A stretch of 64,000 bases of DNA from CAYVBN01 sp964538565 (lineage in GTDB: Bacteria; Pseudomonadota; Alphaproteobacteria; Rhizobiales; Xanthobacteraceae): NCBI GenBank assembly GCA_964538565.1, contig CAZIGW010000199.1:5740-69739 (forward strand). The letters are read 5' to 3'. Positions 33,323 to 40,731 of this stretch are shown one piece after another. The stretch's first letter is position 1. The number at the start of each line of letters is the position of its first letter. Both the position numbers and the translations under genes were made by a program. The notes under the pieces are model-generated. The model worked only from the letters and a program-made list of their open reading frames with translations. It searched no databases and was not told the origin of the DNA.

Positions 33323-33942
33323 CACCGGCCCTCCTGGCTGCCCCACGCGATGCGGCAGATCTCGGCGGATCGCCCGGCGAAATTCCAGTTGCGCCCGAAA
33401 GCGCGCAGGCGCGAGCGCTCGGCCTGCGCGACGGTCACGTCCGGAGCGATCCAGTACCGGCTGTTGCGGACCATGACGGCCGTGTCCTCGTTCTTTCCCT
33501 TGATCGGGGAGATCGCGCCCTCGATCACCTTGCCGGCCGAGAACAGCCGCGTCGTTCCTTCCGTGCGATAGGCGATCGGCACCTGCTCGACGCCGAGGAA
33601 GCTGCCCACCAGGATCGACATCAGCCGCGTGGAGCCGCCCGCCTTGCCGGTGAGGATCAGGGAGAGCGCGTTCACGGCGGCGACGGACGCCTGCTCGTCA
33701 ATGAACACGCCCGTCGTCCAGTTTCCGCGCGCCAGCGGACCCGGAATGTCGATGAAGAGCGCGACGTTGATGCCGGAGAGATCGAGCGCGCCGAAACGCC
33801 CTTCGTCGATGCGGATGCCCGCCCAGGTGTGGCAATGGCCCTCCGTCGGCGGATGCTGGCCGAGCGAGAGCACGCACGGGCAGAAGACCGTGCAGTTGCA
33901 CGAGAGAACCAGCTCTCCCCGCAAGGTCCACGCGTCCGCCAC
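33322..33942 (-). CDS. DUF1326 domain-containing protein with Cys-rich motif
   Basis: 206 residues, soluble, no signal peptide. The N-terminal region has the DUF1326 signature, a Cys-rich patch: SCNCTVFCPC (Cys15, 17, 21, 23), followed by GHCH near residue 36-38, which looks like a metal-binding site. The rest is alpha/beta with recurring VAAVNALSLILTG and VPIAYRTEGTTRLFSAG segments. The family has no established function. It is immediately upstream of pcs (1 nt overlap) and 36 nt after the DUF2182 gene on the same strand, so the three form an operon. Co-occurrence of DUF1326 with DUF2182 is common, suggesting a conserved partnership in handling a metal or small molecule. Confidence 0.82.
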   Translation of the reverse strand: MADAWTLRGELVLSCNCTVFCPCVLSLGQHPPTEGHCHTWAGIRIDEGRFGALDLSGINVALFIDIPGPLARGNWTTGVFIDEQASVAAVNALSLILTGKAGGSTRLMSILVGSFLGVEQVPIAYRTEGTTRLFSAGKVIEGAISPIKGKNEDTAVMVRNSRYWIAPDVTVAQAERSRLRAFGRNWNFAGRSAEICRIAWGSQEGR

Positions 33943-33978
33943 GGCTCCCTCCTTGCGACGGATTCTACACCGTTCGGC

Positions 33979-34917
33979 TCACGCCGGACCCGCAGGCCAA
34001 TGGCTCGCGACCGACGTGACGACAAGGGCCATTCCGATCGCGACGCAGGCCGCGCCCACGACGTGGCTGAAGCGGGTGGACGTTGCGATCTTCTCGCCCG
34101 CCATGATGGCGCCGAGCATCGCCATCCACACCACGTTCATGACACCGACCGCGAACATCACCAACATCATCGCCCAGCAGCATCCCAGGCAATAGACCCC
34201 CTGCCTCAATCCGAGGCGGAACACGCCGCGCCGATCATTCGACCAGTTGGCGAGGAAGAACGGAAACGGGCGCTGGCACAGCGTCACGCACGCGTGTTTC
34301 AGGGCGGAGAACTGATAAAGCCCGGCGCCGAGAAAGATGGCGCCCGCGAACAGCGGGCTCGCAGCGGCGAGGCCCGGGTCGAGCACCGCCGACCGCGTCA
34401 GCGCGACCTGGAGCAGCGTCGCGGCCGCCGCGAAGCCGAGCCAGATCGTCGCGTAGCCGGCGGCCAGCACCAGCGGCGAGACGATGCGCTCGCCCTTGCG
34501 CGCGGCCGTCCCGGCGATCTCCGCATAGGTGAGGATCATGGCGCCGGCGGTCGGGATCATCATGGCGAGCACCATCGCGGCCCACATCAAGAACAGAACC
34601 AGCCCGCCGACCGCGCCGGTCATCCCGTGTTCCATGCCGAACGTCGGCCCGCACAGGGCGGTAAAGAGTGCGCGGCCGAATTCGTCCGCTCCCCCAGGGT
34701 ACAGGAGCCGGTCGAGAAGGCCGAGGCCGGATGGAGCGACAGACTCCATCCCGGGCATGCGGGCCGCCATCCAGCCGAGGTATATCCAGCCAAGCCCGCT
34801 GAGGAGGACGACGCAGCCAATGGCGATCCGCTTGGGCCGGCGCGCGGCGCGGCCGACTGGCGGGCTGCCGAACGGGCGCTCCGGCGCCGCGCTCCATTCG
34901 AGATCTCGTTCGGGCAT
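33979..34917 (-). CDS. DUF2182 integral membrane protein
   Basis: 312 residues with about seven membrane helices. Features of the DUF2182 (COG5486, predicted metal-binding membrane protein) family are visible: FGMEHGMTG, an AMMIPTAGAMILTYAEI helix, LKHACVTLCQRP, and a near-C-terminal CLGCCWAMMLVMFAVG. Clustered Met, His and Cys in or near membrane helices suggest copper or another soft metal. The protein begins with a polar N-terminal tail. It is the first gene of a minus-strand operon with DUF1326 and pcs. The divergent upstream region (34918-35033) is shared with the UbiH-like monooxygenase. Function unknown; a metal-handling role is inference from residue composition. Confidence 0.82.
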   Translation of the reverse strand: MPERDLEWSAAPERPFGSPPVGRAARRPKRIAIGCVVLLSGLGWIYLGWMAARMPGMESVAPSGLGLLDRLLYPGGADEFGRALFTALCGPTFGMEHGMTGAVGGLVLFLMWAAMVLAMMIPTAGAMILTYAEIAGTAARKGERIVSPLVLAAGYATIWLGFAAAATLLQVALTRSAVLDPGLAAASPLFAGAIFLGAGLYQFSALKHACVTLCQRPFPFFLANWSNDRRGVFRLGLRQGVYCLGCCWAMMLVMFAVGVMNVVWMAMLGAIMAGEKIATSTRFSHVVGAACVAIGMALVVTSVASHWPAGPA

Positions 34918-35033
34918 GCCCTGTCATAGCGCAATCCGCGGCCGAAGGCGAAACCGGCCGCGGCGGGGGTCCTCTGAAGGTCTCGTCTTTGCGGCGCTTC
35001 CGGGCTAGGACATCGGCCGGGAAGCCCGAAACC

Positions 35034-36266
35034 ATGAGCGACGACGACACGCCCGGAACGGAAGGCTCGACGCAAGCGCCCGTTGCGATCATCGGCGGGG
35101 GGCCTGCCGGACTGACGGCGGCGGTCGCCCTCGCGTCGGCTGGCGTCGAGACGGTCCTGATCGCCAGGCGCACCGACCGGCCGGACAATCGCACCACCGC
35201 CCTGCTCGGCGGCTCGGTCGCCGCGCTCGAGGTGCTCGGCGTGTGGGAGCGCTGCCGGTCGCTCGCCGCGCCACTGCGCAGCTTGCGTATCGTCGATGAC
35301 ACCGCGCGTCTCTGGCGCGCCCCCGAGATCGCTTTTTCCGCCGACGAGATCGGGCTCGAGGCTTTCGGCTGGAACATCGAGAACCGCCACCTCGTGGCGG
35401 CGCTCCTGATGCGCGCGGAGGAATGTCACTGGTTGCGCCGGATCGACGCCGACGCGGAGGCGCTGGCGATCGGCGACGACGCGGTGACGATCGCGCTCAA
35501 GGGCGGCGGCAGCGTGCGCGCCCGCCTCGTGGTCGGCGCGGACGGGCGGCGCTCGCTCTGCCGCAGCGCGGCGGAGATTCCGAGCGAACGCTGGCACTAT
35601 CCGCAGACCGCCCTCACCTTCAACCTTTCCCACACGCGCCCGCATCGCGACACCTCGACCGAGTTTCACACCGGCGCGGGCCCGTTCACGCTGGTGCCGC
35701 TTCCCGGATTGCGCTCGAGCCTCGTGTGCGTGGTCGACCCGCATGAGGCGGGCCGCGTCCGTGCGCTCGAAGGGCCGGCGCTCGCCCAGGAGATCGAACG
35801 GCGGTCCCACTCGATCCTCGGCAAGATCACGGTCGAGCCTGGCGCCGGTGCATTCCCGCTCGCCGGCGAGACCGCGCAACGCTTTGGCGCGCGCCGTGTC
35901 GCGCTCGTCGGCGAAGCCGCGCATGTCATTCCGCCGATCGGCGCGCAGGGGCTCAACCTCGGGCTGCGCGACGCCGCGACCATCGGCGAACTCGTGGTCG
36001 TGGCCGCGCGGCGCGGCGAGGACATCGGCTCGCCCGCCCTGCTCGCGCACTACGAACGCCTGCGCCGGCCCGACGTGAGGAGCCGCACGCTCGCGGTCGA
36101 CCTGCTCAACCGCACGCTGCTCTCGGATCTGCTTCCCGTGCAGGGCGCCCGCAGTCTGGGTCTTTATCTGCTCGGCCGCGTCGGGCCGCTGCGCCGCGCC
36201 GTCATGCGCGAGGGCGTCGCGCCACGTTTCGCGCAGCCGCGCCTGATGCTGGGCGAGCCGCTCTAG
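35034..36266 (+). CDS. FAD-dependent monooxygenase, UbiH/UbiF-like
   Basis: 410 residues from ATG 35034. It has the group A flavin monooxygenase pattern: dinucleotide fold VAIIGGGPAGLTAAVALA near residue 17, then VVGADGRRSLCR (DG motif), and ALVGEAAHVIPPIGAQGLNLGLRDA (GD motif variant). This set and the length match ubiquinone-biosynthesis hydroxylases, which add hydroxyl groups to the polyprenyl benzenoid ring. The GEAAHVIPPIGAQGLNLG form is common in Rhizobiales UbiH-like proteins. A catabolic hydroxylase cannot be excluded. Monocistronic, divergent from the DUF2182 operon; convergent with the hypothetical gene at 36326. Confidence 0.85.
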   Translation: MSDDDTPGTEGSTQAPVAIIGGGPAGLTAAVALASAGVETVLIARRTDRPDNRTTALLGGSVAALEVLGVWERCRSLAAPLRSLRIVDDTARLWRAPEIAFSADEIGLEAFGWNIENRHLVAALLMRAEECHWLRRIDADAEALAIGDDAVTIALKGGGSVRARLVVGADGRRSLCRSAAEIPSERWHYPQTALTFNLSHTRPHRDTSTEFHTGAGPFTLVPLPGLRSSLVCVVDPHEAGRVRALEGPALAQEIERRSHSILGKITVEPGAGAFPLAGETAQRFGARRVALVGEAAHVIPPIGAQGLNLGLRDAATIGELVVVAARRGEDIGSPALLAHYERLRRPDVRSRTLAVDLLNRTLLSDLLPVQGARSLGLYLLGRVGPLRRAVMREGVAPRFAQPRLMLGEPL

Positions 36267-36325
36267 CAGGGTTTCCGGCGAATTGATGTTGCGCGTCCCG
36301 TCTGAAGCGCGACGCAAGCGCCGGA

Positions 36326-36790
36326 TCAGCCGCGCTTGCGCCAGGCGCTCGTGCGCCAGAGCGCGCGCTCGCGCCGCCTCTCGCCCGCAGTCATCTTGCC
36401 CCTGCCCGACGCCTCGCGCAGCCGGTGAAGCGCGGCCTTGGCGCCGGCGCCGCCGTCGACACGGCCCGCCGCATAGCCTTCGAGACTCTCGGTTGCCGCC
36501 GCGAGCTGCCGGGTCAGGCGGGAATTCTCCGTGATGAGCTCGGAGATCGTCATGCGCACGCGCAGATCGTGAAACCGGCCCAGCGCCTTCTCGACCACGG
36601 CGTCGTGCGTCCCGGCCATTCCGGGAATCCACACGTTGGCACGCGCCAGCGCCACGCGCTGGAGATGCCATTTGACGATGTCGGCCTTGCCCTCGGGAGA
36701 CGCCGCGATGCCGTGCGCGTGCAACAGCTCGTCGAGCTCGCCGCCGGCGATGTCCCAGTCGGAAGGTTCGAACAACGGGCGATCGGCCAT
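36326..36790 (-). CDS. Hypothetical coiled-coil protein
   Basis: 154 residues. Third codon positions are strongly GC-biased, supporting a real gene, but there is no clear ribosome-binding site. The first 30 residues are acidic (FEPSDWDIAGGELDELLHAH). A likely coiled coil occupies about residues 75-110 (SELITENSRLTRQLAAATESLE), and the C-terminus is very basic (GERRRERALWRTSAWRKRG), as in a nucleic-acid-binding tail. No family recognised. It is convergent with the UbiH-like gene and followed upstream by an AT-rich gap before the AEC carrier. Confidence 0.6.
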   Translation of the reverse strand: MADRPLFEPSDWDIAGGELDELLHAHGIAASPEGKADIVKWHLQRVALARANVWIPGMAGTHDAVVEKALGRFHDLRVRMTISELITENSRLTRQLAAATESLEGYAAGRVDGGAGAKAALHRLREASGRGKMTAGERRRERALWRTSAWRKRG

Positions 36791-36984
36791 GCCTGCGCTG
36801 CCGGATACGGGCTCGGGATGTGGAGCGATCTTCGATCAGGTGAATAAAATAGCATGAGTCTCGGAGCCACGACAGGAACAGAATGATATTCCGCTCGATA
36901 ATACCTTAAATCGAGACAATTCGCGGCCCACGTCGAACGTATTCGAAATGTAATCGACCAGAACTTCTGTTTATTTCTTTCCGC

Positions 36985-37947
36985 CTATTGGAACAGCCCG
37001 TGCGGCAGCGACTGGGTCTTCACGAGCCACATCACCGTCGTGAGCGTGAGCACGGACAGCATCGTGCCGAACAGAACGGAGGCGGAGGCTTCCTCGACCC
37101 AGGTGTCGTACTGCCGCGCCATGATGAACACGTTGAGCGCTGGCGGCAGCGCCGCCATCAGCACGGCGGTGCCGACCCAGATCTCGGTGAAACCGCCCAT
37201 CAGAGAAAGAACGGTGAAGACGATCGCCGGATGGAGCACGAGCTTGATCGTCACCGCCGCGGGCACCTGCCAGGCGAGATGCCCGAGCGGCCGCAGCGCG
37301 ACCGTCACGCCGAGCACGAACAGGGCGCACGGCGCGGCGGCGTTCTGCAGGAATTGCAGCAGCCGGTCGACGGCGAGCGGCGGCTCGAGCCGCACCGCCG
37401 CCGAGACCACGCCGAGCACGGTGGCGATGATGAAGGGATGCAGCGCAATCCGCTTGGCCACCTCGCACGCGGTCGCCGCCAGTCCGCGCTTCTCCGCCCC
37501 GGCGAGCGCCATCAGCATCGGCACCAGAGAAAAGGCGAGCAGGGAGTCGAAACAGAACACGAGCGCGACCGGTCCGGCCGCCGCCGTGCCAAGGGTGGCG
37601 ATGGCGAGCCCCGGCCCCATGTAGCCAACGTTGCCATAGGCGCCGGCAATTCCGGAGATGGCCGCGTCGGCGAGCTTTCCCCGCCCGGCCACCACCGTGA
37701 CCGCGAGCGAGATGACGAAGGCGAGGAACGTCGAAAGTGTGGTGCCGACAACGAACGGAACGTTGTTGAGCTCGTCGAACGGCGTCTTGGCCAGAATGCG
37801 GTAGAACAGCGCCGGCAGCGCCACGTAGATGATGAAGAAGTTCATCCACGCGAGGCCGGTGTCCGGGATCTGCTTGTACTTGCCGCAGGCGAGACCGAGA
37901 AAGATCAGGCCGAAGAATGGCAATGCCAGGTTGACGATGTCGATCAT
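36985..37947 (-). CDS. AEC-family (auxin efflux carrier-like) transporter
   Basis: 320 residues with about ten membrane helices in two inverted halves: ALPFFGLIFLGLACGKY and YVALPALFYRILAKTPF begin the first, IIATVLGVVSAAVRLEP and APCALFVLGVTVALRP the second. These match the bacterial AEC/membrane-transport family, whose members carry malonate, malate or other carboxylates. The gene is monocistronic. The 194 bp upstream-of-next-gene gap 36791-36984 (its 3' side) is the most AT-rich stretch of the neighbourhood and contains no gene. A malyl-CoA-lyase-like gene is divergent 280 bp away, so a role in dicarboxylate metabolism is possible but not shown. Confidence 0.88.
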   Translation of the reverse strand: MIDIVNLALPFFGLIFLGLACGKYKQIPDTGLAWMNFFIIYVALPALFYRILAKTPFDELNNVPFVVGTTLSTFLAFVISLAVTVVAGRGKLADAAISGIAGAYGNVGYMGPGLAIATLGTAAAGPVALVFCFDSLLAFSLVPMLMALAGAEKRGLAATACEVAKRIALHPFIIATVLGVVSAAVRLEPPLAVDRLLQFLQNAAAPCALFVLGVTVALRPLGHLAWQVPAAVTIKLVLHPAIVFTVLSLMGGFTEIWVGTAVLMAALPPALNVFIMARQYDTWVEEASASVLFGTMLSVLTLTTVMWLVKTQSLPHGLFQ

Positions 37948-38078
37948 CGGGAAGCAAGACGGGCCGGGAGGCGGTGTTGACTATCGGCTGGCCTCCCCCA
38001 GGTCAACCGCGGCGGGCATGCCGGCGCCGAAGTGTCCCCTGCCGGGCCGGGCGCCCGCGGCAAATCCGCTTGGCGCAG

Positions 38079-38161
38079 CCGTCAGGTTCCACGAGAGCGC
38101 GATGCGCAAATGGGGAACCGGTTCTGCGTCAGACCGCGCCCTCGTTCTGATAGCCTGACGG
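38079..38161. repeat. 83 bp element with 8 bp terminal inverted repeats
   Basis: CCGTCAGG (38079-38086) and CCTGACGG (38154-38161) are perfect inverted repeats bounding 83 bp. Inside is a smaller palindrome centred on GAACCGGTTC and a GCGCAAA-TGGGG segment reminiscent of the AAAAGTGG/AACCGGTT intergenic palindromes of Rhizobiales. It lies in the gap between the AEC carrier and the lyase gene. I interpret it as a REP/RIME- or MITE-like intergenic element; target-site duplications were not evident. Confidence 0.5.
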
Positions 38162-38226
38162 ATGATCGCCGCCGGATCATGCCAGGTCCCGGCGACAAGG
38201 GGGGTCCGTTGATCGAAGGATCGACC

Positions 38227-39267
38227 ATGAAGCTGCCGCGCAACTTCTACAAGCCGCTCGCCATCGGCGCGCCCGCGCCGTTGCGGGACCTGCCGCTCCG
38301 GCTCGAGCGCATGATCCATTTCGTGCCGCCGCACGTGGAAAAGCTGCGTCTCAAGATTCCGGAGCTGGTCGCCCAGGTGGACGTCGTGCTTGGCAATCTC
38401 GAGGACGCCATCCCGGCGGACGCGAAGGTGGCGGCCCGACGCGGCTTCATCGAGATGGCGCGCACGTTCGACTACGGCACGACCGGCCTGTGGGTGCGCA
38501 TCAACGCGCTCAACTCGCCGTGGGCTCTCGACGACATCCTGGAGATTGTGGCGGCGGTCGGTCCCAAGCTCGACGCCATCATGCTGCCCAAGGTCGAGGG
38601 CCCGTGGGACGTTCACTATCTCGACCAGCTGCTGGCGCAACTGGAAGCAAGGCACGGCGTCAACAAGCCGATCCTCATCCACGCGATCCTCGAGACGGCC
38701 GAGGGCGTGAACAACGTCGAAGCGATCGCGCTCGCCTCCCCGCGCATGCACGGCATCAGCCTGGGACCCGCGGACCTCGCCGTCTCCCGCGCCATGAAGA
38801 CGACGCGCGTCGGCGGCGGCCATCCGGATTACAGGGTGCTGGCCGATCCGGGCGGCGAAGGCGCGCGGGCCGGCTTCCAGCAGGACCTGTGGCACTACAC
38901 GATCGCCCGCATGGTCGACGCCTGCGCGGCCGCCGGCATCAAGCCGTTCTATGGACCGTTCGGCGATTTCGCCGATCCGACCGCCTGCGAGGCGCAATTC
39001 CGCAATGCGTTTCTGATGGGCTGCGCCGGCGCCTGGTCGCTGCACCCTTCGCAGGTCGCGATCGCCAAGCGGGTGTTCTCGCCCGACCCCGCGGAAGTCG
39101 CCTTCGCCCGCAAGATCCTGGCCGCCATGCCGGACGGCACAGGGGCGGTCATGATCGACGGCAAGATGCAGGACGACGCCACCTGGAAACAGGCCAAGGT
39201 GGTGGTCGATCTCGCGCGCCTCGTCGCCGCCAAGGACCCGCAGATGGCGGCCCAATACGACTTTTGA
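38227..39267 (+). CDS. HpcH/HpaI-CitE superfamily lyase, L-malyl-CoA/beta-methylmalyl-CoA lyase-like
   Basis: 346 residues from ATG 38227 (AAGGA 7 nt upstream). TIM-barrel CitE-type features are DVVLGNLEDAIPADAKVAAR with the metal-binding Glu/Asp, WVRINALNSPWALDDI, DAIMLPKVEG, ILIHAILETAEGVNNVEAIA and GISLGPADLAVSRA. The C-terminal lid region has GAWSLHPSQVAIAKRVFSP, with the acid used for acyl-CoA cleavage. The N-terminal form (NFYKPLAIGAPAPLRDLPLR) is closer to stand-alone malyl-CoA/methylmalyl-CoA lyases than to citrate lyase subunits. Expected reaction: reversible cleavage of malyl-CoA to glyoxylate and acetyl-CoA, or the methylmalyl analogue. No other ethylmalonyl-CoA or serine-cycle genes are in the window. 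Confidence 0.78.
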   Translation: MKLPRNFYKPLAIGAPAPLRDLPLRLERMIHFVPPHVEKLRLKIPELVAQVDVVLGNLEDAIPADAKVAARRGFIEMARTFDYGTTGLWVRINALNSPWALDDILEIVAAVGPKLDAIMLPKVEGPWDVHYLDQLLAQLEARHGVNKPILIHAILETAEGVNNVEAIALASPRMHGISLGPADLAVSRAMKTTRVGGGHPDYRVLADPGGEGARAGFQQDLWHYTIARMVDACAAAGIKPFYGPFGDFADPTACEAQFRNAFLMGCAGAWSLHPSQVAIAKRVFSPDPAEVAFARKILAAMPDGTGAVMIDGKMQDDATWKQAKVVVDLARLVAAKDPQMAAQYDF

Positions 39268-39326
39268 CGGAGGGCGGGGGCGCGGACTGGCGCAGCCTTC
39301 GGTGATGCCCTATCTCTGTCCGTGCC

Positions 39327-39659
39327 ATGAACAAGATCCGCGTCGCGAAGTTTCAGATCGGCCAGGTCGTGCGGCACCGCATTTTCCCGTTCCGCGGTGT
39401 CGTGTTCGACATCGATCCCACCTTCAGCAACACCGAGGAGTGGTACGAGTCGATTCCGCCCGAGGTGCGGCCGGAAAAGGATCAGCCGTTCTATCATCTG
39501 TTCGCGGAAAATGCCGAGACCGAGTACGTCGCCTACGTGTCGGAACAGAACCTGTTGCCCGACACGTCGGGCGAGCCGTTGCGACACCCGCAGGTCTCCG
39601 AGTTCTTCGAGCGCGACGAGAGCGGGTCTTACCGGCCGCGCCACAGCTCGCTGAACTGA
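39327..39659 (+). CDS. hspQ: Heat shock protein HspQ (YccV-like)
   Basis: 110 residues, typical length. The YccV/HspQ fold signature is complete: KFQIGQVVRHRIFPFRGVVFDIDP, EEWYESIP-PEVRPEKDQPFYHL, and AYVSEQNLLPDTSGEPLRHP. HspQ binds hemimethylated DNA in vitro and modulates Lon-dependent proteolysis; it is a cytoplasmic stress protein. It lies 59 nt after the malyl-CoA-lyase-like gene on the same strand but is probably transcribed on its own. A hairpin (39761-39783) lies between it and the convergent ialB gene. Confidence 0.93.
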   Translation: MNKIRVAKFQIGQVVRHRIFPFRGVVFDIDPTFSNTEEWYESIPPEVRPEKDQPFYHLFAENAETEYVAYVSEQNLLPDTSGEPLRHPQVSEFFERDESGSYRPRHSSLN

Positions 39660-39760
39660 CTCCGTCTTCCGGATCAGCACTCCAGGCCTGTCGCGATCCT
39701 GCCGTGACGCCGACGGACCCTTGCGCGAAGTCCCTCGCGGTCGCGGCGCTCAAAACAAAA

Positions 39761-39783
39761 GAAGCGCGCAAATTGCGCGCTTC
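39761..39783 (-). terminator. Intrinsic terminator between hspQ and ialB
   Basis: Perfect 9 bp stem: GAAGCGCGC (39761-39769), loop AAATT, GCGCGCTTC (39775-39783). On the minus strand the hairpin is followed by TTTTGTTTTG (39760-39751), making it a good rho-independent terminator for the ialB gene, which ends at 39810. On the plus strand the trailing sequence is CCTGAATT, so it is weaker for hspQ. Confidence 0.75.
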
Positions 39784-39809
39784 CTGAATTCGATCGGCCC
39801 GTGCGCCGG

Positions 39810-40553
39810 TTACTGGGTCTTTCCGGGCTGCTGGCTCTCGAGCTTCTTGCGCGCCTCCTCGGCACGGCGCTGGAGTTCCTCCTGCAGTTTCTTCTGCTGC
39901 TCCTCGAAGACCTTCGGGTCGGTCGGCGGTCCGTCGTTCGCCTTGGCGAACTCGGCGAGCGGCATCGGGAAGCTGATCGGATTGCCGGCGAGGTTGATGG
40001 CCTGCACCGTGAGCATCTGGCCCTTCTTCATCCGGCCGATCAGATCGGGCGTCGCCTCATAGTCGGCCATGCAGCCGTTGGCGAAGCAGGTGAAGAACGG
40101 GCTCGTCGCCGGCTGGCCCTGATCGACGATCAGGCGCGTACCGTACTGGAGCTGCAGCGGGCTCGGAAGCGTGATGCGCAACACCTTCTTCGGTTCGCCT
40201 TCCGGTTCGATCAGCGCGGCGGCGAGCACCGGCATGCCGGCTTCGGTGCGGGCATCCTTGCCGGTGAAGCATACCTGCTTGGCGTTCGGCTCCTTGCCCT
40301 TGCTGCAGAACTTGGTCCACGGGGAATAGATGAGCTGCGGACCGTTCTGCGCGGGCGCCTGCGCCTGTTGCTGCGCAGCCGGCGCCGGCGGTTTCGCTTG
40401 GGCGGTCGGCTTCGCGGGCGCTGGTTTGGCGGGCCTTGGCTGTTGCGCGAGCGCTGACGAGACGGCGAGCACGGTGAAAGCACCCGTCGCCACGCAGGCC
40501 ACGAGCGACCGGCGCACCGACCGGGTCGGCGCGGACTCGATCCGATGTGTCAT
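39810..40553 (-). CDS. Invasion-associated locus B (IalB) family periplasmic protein
   Basis: 247 residues from ATG 40553 (AGAGGAA 8 nt upstream). The signal peptide (VACVATGAFTVLAVSSALA-Q) is followed by a Pro/Ala/Lys/Gln-rich linker (about residues 37-70), then an IalB domain with the expected Cys pairs (FCSKGKEPNAKQVCF; FFTCFANGCMADY). The C-terminus from about residue 215 is a charged Glu/Gln/Arg helix, probably a short coiled coil. IalB proteins are secreted or outer-envelope proteins widespread in Rhizobiales; the name comes from Bartonella erythrocyte invasion but most have unknown roles. Monocistronic, ending in the terminator at 39761-39783. Confidence 0.88.
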   Translation of the reverse strand: MTHRIESAPTRSVRRSLVACVATGAFTVLAVSSALAQQPRPAKPAPAKPTAQAKPPAPAAQQQAQAPAQNGPQLIYSPWTKFCSKGKEPNAKQVCFTGKDARTEAGMPVLAAALIEPEGEPKKVLRITLPSPLQLQYGTRLIVDQGQPATSPFFTCFANGCMADYEATPDLIGRMKKGQMLTVQAINLAGNPISFPMPLAEFAKANDGPPTDPKVFEEQQKKLQEELQRRAEEARKKLESQQPGKTQ

Positions 40554-40731
40554 ACGACGAATTCCTCTCTTAGCCGTCCTCGCGGGCTTCCGCTCGAACG
40601 TCGCCCCCGTATGCAGGCTGTCTTGACGCCAAATGCGGCAGGAGCGTGACGCCCTCGGACGCGCTGATAGCGGAAATTGCCCCAATAATAAAGCCTTTCT
40701 GCCATGTCGGTGAAAACGTCTTTCTGTCTCC

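Noticed and set aside
36290..36318. Imperfect inverted repeat between two convergent genes, as a possible terminator
   Set aside because: The stem has a bulge and there is no T-run on either strand.
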